Assembly: GCF_004762035.2 (NCBI RefSeq)
Contig: NZ_SIJK02000002.1
Span: forward strand, 103,728-167,727
DNA: 64,000 nt
Direction of reading: 5' to 3'
Source of the DNA: Candidatus Chloroploca mongolica
GTDB taxonomy: Bacteria; Chloroflexota; Chloroflexia; Chloroflexales; Chloroflexaceae
Shown in pieces: positions 36,558 through 44,212 of this stretch. How positions within the stretch are numbered: the first letter of the stretch is position 1; each line of letters starts with the position of its first letter. Position numbers and translations under genes: made by a program. Under the pieces are notes generated by a model. It searched no databases. It was not told the DNA's origin and worked only from the letters and a program-made list of their open reading frames with translations.

Positions 36558-37332
36558 GGGCATCAACCTTTGCTGATCCGGAAGAACCGGACAAGGGGGT
36601 GTCAACGTAGGAGGCGAAGCGCGCCATCGTGGCTGGATGTTCGCGCAGCCGATGTAAAGCCCTGGCTTTGGCGACCCTGGTACGATGCAGAGGCAACCCG
36701 AGCTCTTTGGCAACATCACGTGGAGGATCACCCTGAAGAAGGCAACGGACAAGGGTGATCCGCTCGAGAGGATTTGTAATCACTGCGAAGAGTAGATCCG
36801 CTAGTTCCTGGGTTATTACGTTGGTTTCAACAATGTCGGCGAGATTCAACATATCAACCGCCTCGTAGGCCTGTGTCCCATCTTCGTTGGTAAGCGACAC
36901 TTCCTGTGCTTTGGGCCGAAGATCGCGCTGGACGGTACGAAAGACCTGGATGGCCCAGGCGAGAAAGCTTTGCGGCATCCGCACACTTGCGAGTTTCTCG
37001 ATGACACGGGTTACCGCCTCTTGGGCTAGTTCATATGCCGTTGCTTGCGGTGTTCCACCACGCAAGGCCAGACGCACAAAACAGAGCCATACTTCCTGGG
37101 CGGCTCGTTCTTCACGGGCCTGGATGCCATTGTAGAGGTGAACGCTATAGACTCGATGGCAAGCCACACGCAAGCGCTTCTCGGGCGCATCTTCCGCCTT
37201 GAGATTTTGATACTCTGCGAAGACACGATCAAGAAACGGATCTTCACCTTCAGGCGCAATCAACTCCCACTGATTACGTGCGGCGAGTTGCTGCCATACC
37301 ATTTGGGCACGTTCACGGTCTGGAGCATCCAC
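36550..37332 (-). CDS. ECF-type sigma-factor-like protein
   Basis: A 260-residue protein. GTG 37332 is chosen because GGAGAGG stands seven bases before it; earlier codons would include that site. The region-2 helix (A-Y-E-L-A-Q-E-A-V-T-R-V-I-E-K-L ... F-L-A-W-A) is recognisable around 100-135, and region 4 (D-V-A-K-E-L-G-L-P-L-H-R-T-R-V) lies near 215-235. An extra N-terminal stretch of about 90 residues is unusual for the family. It likely directs RNA polymerase to its own gene set; targets are unknown, though the neighbouring accessory block is an obvious candidate. Confidence 0.7.
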   Translation of the reverse strand: MDAPDRERAQMVWQQLAARNQWELIAPEGEDPFLDRVFAEYQNLKAEDAPEKRLRVACHRVYSVHLYNGIQAREERAAQEVWLCFVRLALRGGTPQATAYELAQEAVTRVIEKLASVRMPQSFLAWAIQVFRTVQRDLRPKAQEVSLTNEDGTQAYEAVDMLNLADIVETNVITQELADLLFAVITNPLERITLVRCLLQGDPPRDVAKELGLPLHRTRVAKARALHRLREHPATMARFASYVDTPLSGSSGSAKVDAHV

Positions 37333-37437
37333 GTTGCTACCTCTCCGCAAAAAGTCTTGCTTTGCGGCAATGGTAGCACAGCCGGTAATAACACGTCAAC
37401 CTTTTGGGGGTTTGATGGTTTTTAAGCAGTACATCAG

Positions 37438-37489
37438 GGAGTGCCGATTTCACTCGGCATCCGGCTTAGCCGACTGAAGTCGGCACTCC
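37438..37489. repeat. Inverted repeat of the GGAGTGCCG family
   Basis: Two 21-base arms (37438-37458 and 37469-37489) match at 19 positions around a 10-base loop. The same GGAGTGCCG ... CGGCACTCC core occurs in the palindrome at 58919-58954, so this is a dispersed repeat rather than a gene-specific signal. Confidence 0.75.
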
Positions 37490-37591
37490 GGTTCGCCCGA
37501 TGAAATATTTCATAACCGTAGACAGGATTCTGAAGGGATCGGGTCAGCAGGTGGTACCACGTCCTGCTGCCACGATACAATGCCAGATGCG

Positions 37592-37738
37592 TTATCCATT
37601 ACCAGTCATGCCGTTACCTGGATCGGCTACTTGTACGGGTTGCGGCTGTGTCGTGACCTGTGGCAGCTGGATCGAACCAAGAGCCAGAGCCAGGCCAAAC
37701 AGTACCGTAACGCCGAGGCGCTTCAGAGCCTGTTGCAT
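37592..37738 (-). CDS. Small secreted peptide (48 residues)
   Basis: A 48-codon gene. Its ATG at 37738 is preceded by GGAGGTGAGG, one of the best ribosome sites in the window. Residues 5-22 form a typical signal core (basic start, then V-L-F-G-L-A-L-A-L-G), followed by a Gln/Pro-rich tail (TTQPQPVQV) and a Gly/Asn end. No family is recognised. It lies alone in the 650-bp gap between the sigma-factor and PEP carboxylase genes. Confidence 0.55.
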   Translation of the reverse strand: MQQALKRLGVTVLFGLALALGSIQLPQVTTQPQPVQVADPGNGMTGNG

Positions 37739-37808
37739 CCATCCTCACCTCCTTCTTGTGCAAACTCGTCGTGTTGAGCGACGGCACAGAAAGAGAGCAA
37801 GGAAAAAG

Positions 37809-37847
37809 AAAAACGTATCAGGCACATTGAAGGCCTGATACGTTTTT
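37809..37847. terminator. Bidirectional rho-independent terminator-like hairpin
   Basis: Arms AAAAACGTATCAGGC (37809-37823) and its exact complement (37833-37847) make a 15-bp stem with T-runs on both strands. It sits between the start of the small peptide gene and PEP carboxylase with no plus-strand gene just upstream, so it could stop antisense or leader transcripts, or serve as an attenuator. Confidence 0.65.
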
Positions 37848-37982
37848 GGCAAAAGATCGTTGGCCGAAAAAGAAGCGCCCCTCCCACTAGGCAAATGCCC
37901 CTGGCAGGAACCACCGGAATGTGGCATCATAGCGTGAGAGGTTACCTTTGCGCTCTGTTTGCCTGATTGGGAGGATCTGCCT

Positions 37983-40727
37983 ATGACCCTGGTGAATTTG
38001 TCGACCGTTGATCCAGCTACGTTTGCGGACGAGCTTACTTTTTTGATGGATTGTCTGCGTGAGGCGTTGCTTGACTCTGGTGAGCCGGATCTGGCTAGGG
38101 TGTTGCCTTGGATTACACCTCCACAGGCTGATCCTCCTCGCGCCGATTTGCCGCCCGAACGGTTGGTGCAAGCGCTTTCGATCGCGTTTCAGTTGTTGAG
38201 TATGGTTGAGCAACGCGCTGCCGTGCAGTATCGCCGTACTACCGAGACCCGCGCTGGTCTGGCGGCTGTGCCTGCGCTCTGGGGGGAGGCGTTTGCTCAG
38301 TTACAGGCCCACGGCTTCGATGAGGCAACACTGGCCGCTGCGCTGCCAACGATACGCGTTGAAATCGTGCTGACGGCGCATCCGACCGAGGCCAAGCGCG
38401 CTACTGTCCTTGAACATCATCGTGCCCTCTATCTGCTCTTGCTCAAGCGCGCGCATCCACATTGGACCCCCTATGAGCAGCAGGCACTCCGTACTGAGGC
38501 GGTGACCCGTCTGATTGCGCTCTGGCGTACCGGCGAGATTTTTCTCGATAAGCCGGATGTGGCCTCAGAGCGACGCAATATTATTCATTATCTGCGGACG
38601 GTTTTTCCCTCCGTCCTTCCTATGCTCGATGCACGGGTGCGCCAGGCCTGGCAAGCAATTGGGTTCAATCCGACGCTGCTCCAGTCTCCCGAGGCCCTTC
38701 CGTCGCTCCAGTTCGGTACCTGGGTCGGTGGCGACCGTGATGGGCATCCGCTGGTGACTGCCGAGGTGACAACCGAGACGCTCGCGGAACTCCGCCGCCA
38801 GGCGCTTGGTCTGCTCTATGACCAGTTGAGCGAACTGGCGAGCTATTTGAGTCTGTCCGATCAGTTGCAGGCTGCGCCGCAGCCCTTGCTCGATCAGATC
38901 ACGACCGTCGCCTCCCAATTGGGCGAACGAGGGGCGCACGCGCTCGCCCGTAATCCAAATGAGCCGTGGCGCCAGTGGATCAATCTGATGATCGCACGCC
39001 TCCCCGACGCACCTGCGGCGATGCACGTCTATCAGCAAGCCGAGGAACTGGTGCGTGACCTGCGGATCCTCGCGCAGTCCTTGGAGATGATCGGGGCAGG
39101 GAGCCTCGTGACGCATCTGGTGACACCGCTCATCCGTAGTGTCCATACCTTTGGCTTTCATCTGGCGCGGCTCGACATTCGCCAGAATAGCGCAGTTCAC
39201 GACCGTGCGCTTGGTCAGTTGCTCGCTGCCGCCGGTTTTGTGGATCATGATGTGACAACCTGGGATTTCGCACGCCGGATGGATCTGCTGACCCACGAAC
39301 TCATCTCGCCACGGCCCTTTACGCGTGCGCGAGCGGGCGTCGGCACCGAAGCCGATATGATCCTCAGCAGTTATCGGGCGATCCGTATTGCGTTGCACAC
39401 CTATGGCTCGGCGGGTCTGGGTGGGCTTATCGTTAGCATGACCCGCAATATCGCTGACTTGCTCACGGTCTATCTCTTTGCGCGTGAGACCGGCCTGCTC
39501 ATGGTCACACCGGATGGCCTGGCCTGCCCCCTGCCGGTGGTGCCTCTCTTCGAGACCATTGAGGATCTCGAGCGCAGCCCGAGCATTCTTGCGGCCTTTC
39601 TGGATCATCCAATGACCCGACGCAGTCTGGAAGAGCAACGACGCCAGACAGGCGCGGCGGATCTGATCCAGCAGGTCATGATTGGCTATAGTGACAGTAA
39701 CAAAGATGGGGGCCTGATCGCGAGCCTGTGGGCGCTCTATCGTGCCCAGGCGGCCCTCGCTGCCGTCGGCCAGGCGCGGGGCGTCCGGATTCGCTTTTTC
39801 CACGGGCGCGGTGGCACCATCAGTCGAGGGGCCGGGCCGACGCATCGCTTCCTCAAGGCGTTACCCGCTGGATCAGTTGGTGGCGATGTGCGCATTACGG
39901 AACAGGGTGAAACCATTGCGCAGAAATATGCCAACCCCGTCACGGCAAGCTACAATCTCGAACTGTTCCAGGCTGGTGTCGTCCGTACAACCATGCGTGA
40001 GCGACTTGGTCTTGCGACGGCACATCCACTCGAACCGACGATGGATCGCCTTGCCGCCTGGAGTCGTGAGGCCTATACGACGCTGCTGAGCAGTGACGGG
40101 TTCCTGCGCTTTTATCGTCAGGCCACGCCTGTAGATGTGCTGGAACAGAGCCGGATTGGCTCGCGCCCGGCCCGTCGTTCCGGTCAGGCTACCTTGGCTG
40201 ACTTGCGCGCTATCCCGTGGGTCTTTAGCTGGAGCCAGGCGCGCTTTTTTCTGCCTGGGTGGTATGGGGTTGGAAGCGCCCTCGAACGGCTGAAGGGTGA
40301 AGATCAAGCAGCTTTTGCGGCGCTGAGCGAACACTTGATCACCTGGGCACCCCTGCACTACATTCTCAGCAATGCAGCTACCAGTGTCGCTACCGCCGAT
40401 ACCGAAGTGATGGGCTGGTACAGCGATCTTGTCGAAGAGCACGCACTACGCGAACGAATGGTGAAGACCATTTTGACTGAGTACGACCGCACCGTCACGC
40501 TCCTGGAAGAGATCTATGGCGCACCACTGGACGAACGACGGCCTAACGTCCATGCCATGATCCAGGTTCGTACGCCGGGGCTACGCCTGTTGCACCGTCA
40601 GCAAGTCGCTTTGCTCGGTGAGTGGCGCAGCAAGCGGGCCGCAGGGAGTGAAGACGCCGCCATCTTGCTCAGCCGACTGTTGCTGACGGTCAACGCCATC
40701 GCGGATGGGCTCGGTTCAACTGGGTAG
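37983..40727 (+). CDS. ppc: Phosphoenolpyruvate carboxylase
   Basis: A 914-residue enzyme from ATG 37983 with GGGAGGA upstream. It adds bicarbonate to phosphoenolpyruvate to give oxaloacetate, which refills the citric acid cycle and feeds carbon fixation routes. Hallmarks are all present: L-T-A-H-P-T-E with catalytic His H133, GGDRDGHP, the G-Y-S-D-S-N-K-D-G-G active-site motif, and FFHGRGG followed by S-R-G-A-G-P. Length fits bacterial PEPC. The C-terminus ends G-S-T-G rather than the usual N-T-G. It is cytoplasmic and probably transcribed alone. Confidence 0.97.
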   Translation: MTLVNLSTVDPATFADELTFLMDCLREALLDSGEPDLARVLPWITPPQADPPRADLPPERLVQALSIAFQLLSMVEQRAAVQYRRTTETRAGLAAVPALWGEAFAQLQAHGFDEATLAAALPTIRVEIVLTAHPTEAKRATVLEHHRALYLLLLKRAHPHWTPYEQQALRTEAVTRLIALWRTGEIFLDKPDVASERRNIIHYLRTVFPSVLPMLDARVRQAWQAIGFNPTLLQSPEALPSLQFGTWVGGDRDGHPLVTAEVTTETLAELRRQALGLLYDQLSELASYLSLSDQLQAAPQPLLDQITTVASQLGERGAHALARNPNEPWRQWINLMIARLPDAPAAMHVYQQAEELVRDLRILAQSLEMIGAGSLVTHLVTPLIRSVHTFGFHLARLDIRQNSAVHDRALGQLLAAAGFVDHDVTTWDFARRMDLLTHELISPRPFTRARAGVGTEADMILSSYRAIRIALHTYGSAGLGGLIVSMTRNIADLLTVYLFARETGLLMVTPDGLACPLPVVPLFETIEDLERSPSILAAFLDHPMTRRSLEEQRRQTGAADLIQQVMIGYSDSNKDGGLIASLWALYRAQAALAAVGQARGVRIRFFHGRGGTISRGAGPTHRFLKALPAGSVGGDVRITEQGETIAQKYANPVTASYNLELFQAGVVRTTMRERLGLATAHPLEPTMDRLAAWSREAYTTLLSSDGFLRFYRQATPVDVLEQSRIGSRPARRSGQATLADLRAIPWVFSWSQARFFLPGWYGVGSALERLKGEDQAAFAALSEHLITWAPLHYILSNAATSVATADTEVMGWYSDLVEEHALRERMVKTILTEYDRTVTLLEEIYGAPLDERRPNVHAMIQVRTPGLRLLHRQQVALLGEWRSKRAAGSEDAAILLSRLLLTVNAIADGLGSTG

Positions 40728-40764
40728 GCACGTGGTCTGTCAACTACATTTGGTGATGATTTGA

Positions 40765-40788
40765 CGCAAAGGCGCAAAGGCGCAAAGG
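40765..40788 (+). repeat. Octamer tandem repeat CGCAAAGG x3
   Basis: Three exact copies of CGCAAAGG lie in the leader of the next gene, the last one nine bases before its ATG. Each copy ends in AAAGG, so each could serve as a ribosome site. Confidence 0.85.
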
Positions 40789-40796
40789 GTTATCGT

Positions 40797-42263
40797 ATGC
40801 GATTCATTCTTTCGTTGCTCGTGCTCGTGCTGCTGATCACGGCGTTGCCCGCCCCGGCGGTACAGGCACAAGCGCCGGTGCAGCAGATGCGGGCCTTCTG
40901 GGTTGATAGTCTCAATCCCGGTTTCCATAATCATCCGCAGGTCGATGAGTTGGTAGCGAATGTGAAGCGGGCCGGGGCGAATACGATCATTGTGCAGGTA
41001 CGTCGCCACGGGGATGCCTGGTATAACAATGCGATCGAACCTCGGGCGGCTGATCCGCGCCTTGCCCCTGCCGCCGAGTTTGACCCGCTCGGCTATTTGC
41101 TGGCCCGCGCCCACGAGGAGGGGTTGCGGGTTCATGCATGGTTGGTCGTTTCGGTCGTTTGCCGTACCTCGGATCGGCTCTGGGGGCACCCGGATCATGT
41201 CTGTACCGCCCACGGTCCACGGGCGCAGGGCACAGCACGCTGGACGACGGCGACGTATGCAGGGCAGCAGGTTGGCGATTTTGATTTTGGGCATCCCGAG
41301 GCGATTATCCATACCGAGCGGGTGGTCGAGCATCTGTTGCGGGCGTATCCGGCGCTCGATGGCATCCACTGGGACTATATTCGCTTTGGGGGGCAAAGCT
41401 ATGGCTATAATCAGGTGAGTGTCGAGCGCTTCAACCGGGCGACGGGTCGCCCGCTCAACAGCCGCCCTGCGCCAGGTGATCCGGCGTGGAGCCAGTGGCG
41501 CCGTGATCGTGTCACCGAATTGGCGCGGCGGCTCTACATTCGATCGAAGGCGATCAAGCCTTCGATCGAGGTGAGTGCGGCAGCGATTACCTGGGGCAGC
41601 CTGGGCAACGATGGCAACTGGGGGCGTTCGTCGGCCTATAGCACGGTCTTTCAAGATTGGCCCGCCTGGTTGGCCGAGGGCATTATTGATGTGGCGATCC
41701 CGATGCACTATTTTGCCGAAGGTGTGCCACGTTCACGCGAGTGGTACGATGGCTGGCTGGCCTTTGATCGCGCCAATACCGGACGGCGCACGATTGTCGC
41801 CGGGATCGGCTCGTGGCTCAATACGCCCGAGCAAAATATCAGCCAGGTTGCCCGTGCCTTGACGCCTGATGAGCAGGGACGCGTGCTCTCGGGAGTTGCC
41901 TTCTTTTCGTATGCAGGGGCTTTTGCCGGCAGCAATGATGCGTCGCGACGGGCTTTTATGGATCAACTACGGGCAACCGTCTTTGCCCAACCCGCCCGCG
42001 CCCCCGACTGGCCCTGGATCGTCGCCCCGACTGCCGGCCATCTGCAAGGCATGGCCGCCATTGACGGTGTGCTCACGCCCGATGCGCGGGTGACGCTCAT
42101 CCACGAGGGGGCCTGGCTGCGCGATCTTACCGCTAGCGCCGATGGCTGGTTTGGGGCCGTCGAACTCCCCCCAGGGAACTACACGGTCGTCGTAACGCAG
42201 AATGATCGCCAGCATACCTGGCATAATGTTGTCGTACGACCTGGATTGGTGACGAGTCTCTAA
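40797..42263 (+). CDS. Secreted GHL10-like glycoside hydrolase (DUF187 family)
   Basis: A 488-residue protein from ATG 40797. A signal peptide (1-24, ending V-Q-A-Q-A) precedes a TIM-barrel domain of the GHL10/YngK type: the opening M-R-A-F-W-V-D, the I-I-V-Q-V-R strand, V-H-A-W-L-V, and G-I-H-W-D-Y-I-R-F, where the Asp is a likely active-site acid. The family cuts sugar polymers, possibly peptidoglycan-related glycans; the substrate here is unknown. A small beta domain of about 75 residues closes the protein. It converges on the ABC-2 permease gene. Confidence 0.8.
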   Translation: MRFILSLLVLVLLITALPAPAVQAQAPVQQMRAFWVDSLNPGFHNHPQVDELVANVKRAGANTIIVQVRRHGDAWYNNAIEPRAADPRLAPAAEFDPLGYLLARAHEEGLRVHAWLVVSVVCRTSDRLWGHPDHVCTAHGPRAQGTARWTTATYAGQQVGDFDFGHPEAIIHTERVVEHLLRAYPALDGIHWDYIRFGGQSYGYNQVSVERFNRATGRPLNSRPAPGDPAWSQWRRDRVTELARRLYIRSKAIKPSIEVSAAAITWGSLGNDGNWGRSSAYSTVFQDWPAWLAEGIIDVAIPMHYFAEGVPRSREWYDGWLAFDRANTGRRTIVAGIGSWLNTPEQNISQVARALTPDEQGRVLSGVAFFSYAGAFAGSNDASRRAFMDQLRATVFAQPARAPDWPWIVAPTAGHLQGMAAIDGVLTPDARVTLIHEGAWLRDLTASADGWFGAVELPPGNYTVVVTQNDRQHTWHNVVVRPGLVTSL

Positions 42264-42322
42264 ATTGCAAGGCCCGCACCACTGGCAAGCCAGGCTTGCC
42301 AGTGGTGCGGGCCTTGCAATTT
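42262..42322. terminator. 61-bp perfect palindrome between convergent genes
   Basis: Two exact 30-base arms (42262-42291, 42293-42322) flank a single A. The left arm includes the last two bases of the GHL10 stop codon. Both ends finish in AAATT/AATTT, so it can stop transcripts from both convergent genes. Confidence 0.85.
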
Positions 42323-42340
42323 CATCGAACGAATACGACC

Positions 42341-44071
42341 CTATAATTCGATCCGTTCTAACCCTTTCACCCCGATCTTCATACCACTCCAGATCACGCC
42401 CAGCGTAACGATCGCGGCAACCGACCAGCCAGTGATTTGGATGCCAAAGCCGGCGACGCCGCCGCCAAGCACGACACCGAGCGACCCGCTGCCTGCGACG
42501 AGTAGCAGCATCAACCCGAGATAGAGCGGGTAGAAGATCGTGCTGAGGCACCCGCTTTGCCAGGTGGCCTGTTGCTGTGGATTTTCCCAGTCGAGCCGGG
42601 GGAACGCTGCGCCGAGGCCGATGCCAAAGGCGGCGCACCCGAGTCCGACGAGCATCAAGAGGGCCCACTGCTGGACGAAAATACCAGGCGATTGATGACC
42701 GACCAGCGCAAGAATCAGCAGAAAGGCCGTCCCGATCACGGGAAAGGGCAGGAAGGCCAGGGTCATCTTGCCAAGCAAGAGCCTGCTGGCGCTGATCGGG
42801 GCAAGTTTGAGGAGCCAGAAGGCCTTGCCTTCGCGGCTAATTCCGGTGCCAGCCAGCACACTCGAAATGCTAAGACAGATGAAAAAGGCAATGCCAGCGC
42901 TGAGCAGTTGCACAAACGGGAGCGCCCACGCGACGGCGGGGGACTCAATCGTATTTGGCGTAGTCAGCGCCTGAAACGTCCAGATCCCGGCGAGTGCAAG
43001 CGGAAAGATGAGCGCCTGTAGATTGCGCAAATCGCGAAAAAAGAGCCGCAGATCTTTGGCGAGCAGCGCCCGGGCTTCAAGCGGGAGGAGCCGCGAGACC
43101 AGGGTGCTGCCTGGCAGCCAGGCGTTCCGCTCGTTCGCCTTGCGCACCCGTACCTTGCCCCCCTGATTGGCAAGGTTGCTCCAGCCATCATAGTAGAGTC
43201 GTTCGGCCAGCACGAGACAGGCAGCAAAAATAGCCAGTGACATGCCCAAAAAGAGCGAACCATAGCCGAGCAGGGCCAGCCACTGACCTTCGCCGGACGC
43301 CACGAGCGCACGCCCCGCCCAGGTCGAGGGCAGCAGCGGCATATCAAGGAGCAACAGCAGGGCAAGGGTATCTGGGCCAGCAACTGAAGCGATGAATTGG
43401 CGACTGAACTGCGACAAGAGAAAGAACGTCACCCCGATGAGACCGCCCAGAATGCTCACCAACTCACGGGCGCGACGGGCGGGGATGATGCGGACGACAG
43501 CCATCACCAGTAGCGCCCCCAGCCCCGCAGGCAAAAATGGCACCACGAGCAAGGCCACCAGGACACTCACCAGATAGAAGAACCCGTAGGCCATCCCATG
43601 CCCATAGCCAACGAGGACAGGAGCGAGCATGACAAAGAGGATGAGATACTGCGTGAGCAAACCGCCGAAAAACTTCACCACAAAGACCGCCCGCATCGGC
43701 ACCGGCGCGACCAGCAGCATATCAAGATCACCCGCCAGATAGAGGGAATTGAGCAGACTGGTAAAACTGGAAAAGATCAGCAGGGTCAGCGCCAGGAGCA
43801 TAATCATGCTCGGCACAGCCGCCAGCAACGGCGCAATCGCCGTGGGCAACCCGGGGGTCGTCTGAGCGGCCTCACGCAAGAGCGCCTCGAACTCAGGATC
43901 GCGTAAAAGGCTCACCGTAAAACGGGTGAAACTATAGAGCCCCAGCATCGCCAGGCTGCCCAACCCCAAGAGGAAAGCCAGGCCAATTTTGTTGCCGAGC
44001 GAGCTTCGGATGAGATTATTGCGTGTGATCTGCAAACGTGCCCGAACAAGCACGCCAATCGCATAGAGCAT
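42341..44071 (-). CDS. ABC-2-type export permease
   Basis: A 576-residue membrane protein. I place the start at ATG 44071, just after the hairpin in the leader; ATG 44164 would run through the hairpin and add a poorly conserved-looking Arg-rich segment. A basic N-terminal helix (R-A-R-L-Q-I-T-R-N-N) is followed by about twelve hydrophobic segments, as in the putative ABC exporter family. The ATPase that would drive it is not beside it. Substrate unknown. Confidence 0.7.
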   Translation of the reverse strand: MLYAIGVLVRARLQITRNNLIRSSLGNKIGLAFLLGLGSLAMLGLYSFTRFTVSLLRDPEFEALLREAAQTTPGLPTAIAPLLAAVPSMIMLLALTLLIFSSFTSLLNSLYLAGDLDMLLVAPVPMRAVFVVKFFGGLLTQYLILFVMLAPVLVGYGHGMAYGFFYLVSVLVALLVVPFLPAGLGALLVMAVVRIIPARRARELVSILGGLIGVTFFLLSQFSRQFIASVAGPDTLALLLLLDMPLLPSTWAGRALVASGEGQWLALLGYGSLFLGMSLAIFAACLVLAERLYYDGWSNLANQGGKVRVRKANERNAWLPGSTLVSRLLPLEARALLAKDLRLFFRDLRNLQALIFPLALAGIWTFQALTTPNTIESPAVAWALPFVQLLSAGIAFFICLSISSVLAGTGISREGKAFWLLKLAPISASRLLLGKMTLAFLPFPVIGTAFLLILALVGHQSPGIFVQQWALLMLVGLGCAAFGIGLGAAFPRLDWENPQQQATWQSGCLSTIFYPLYLGLMLLLVAGSGSLGVVLGGGVAGFGIQITGWSVAAIVTLGVIWSGMKIGVKGLERIEL

Positions 44072-44080
44072 ATCATTGTG

Positions 44081-44133
44081 AAGGTGGTAGGTGCGTGCTC
44101 GTGGCAGAGCCACGAGCACGCGCCTACCACCTT
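44081..44133. repeat. 25-bp hairpin in permease leader
   Basis: Arms 44081-44105 and 44109-44133 are complementary with one wobble pair around the loop AGA. On the minus strand it lies between a TATAAT box and the likely start codon of the permease, and 80 bp after the C13-like peptidase gene. Confidence 0.8.
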
Positions 44134-44170
44134 TTCCATACCCCGTAAGGGGTGCGACCGTCATGGCTCT

Positions 44171-44176
44171 ATTATA
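44171..44176 (-). promoter_or_regulatory. Candidate -10 box for the permease
   Basis: On the minus strand the sequence reads TATAAT followed seven bases later by a possible start point near 44164. No good -35 box is seen 16-18 bases upstream. The resulting transcript would begin with the hairpin at 44133-44081. Confidence 0.35.
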
Positions 44177-44212
44177 CCAATTCTTCCGTTGGGTCATGGC
44201 GATGCCATGCCC

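Noticed and set aside
37500-37838. 112-codon plus-strand frame before PEP carboxylase
   Set aside because: Ends in a run of Arg/Lys across the terminator hairpin, has no ribosome site, and overlaps the better-supported minus-strand peptide gene.
38565-39845. 426-codon open frame opposite PEP carboxylase
   Set aside because: Antisense to a clear enzyme, rich in His/Arg/Gln as expected from a GC-biased opposite strand, with no motif.
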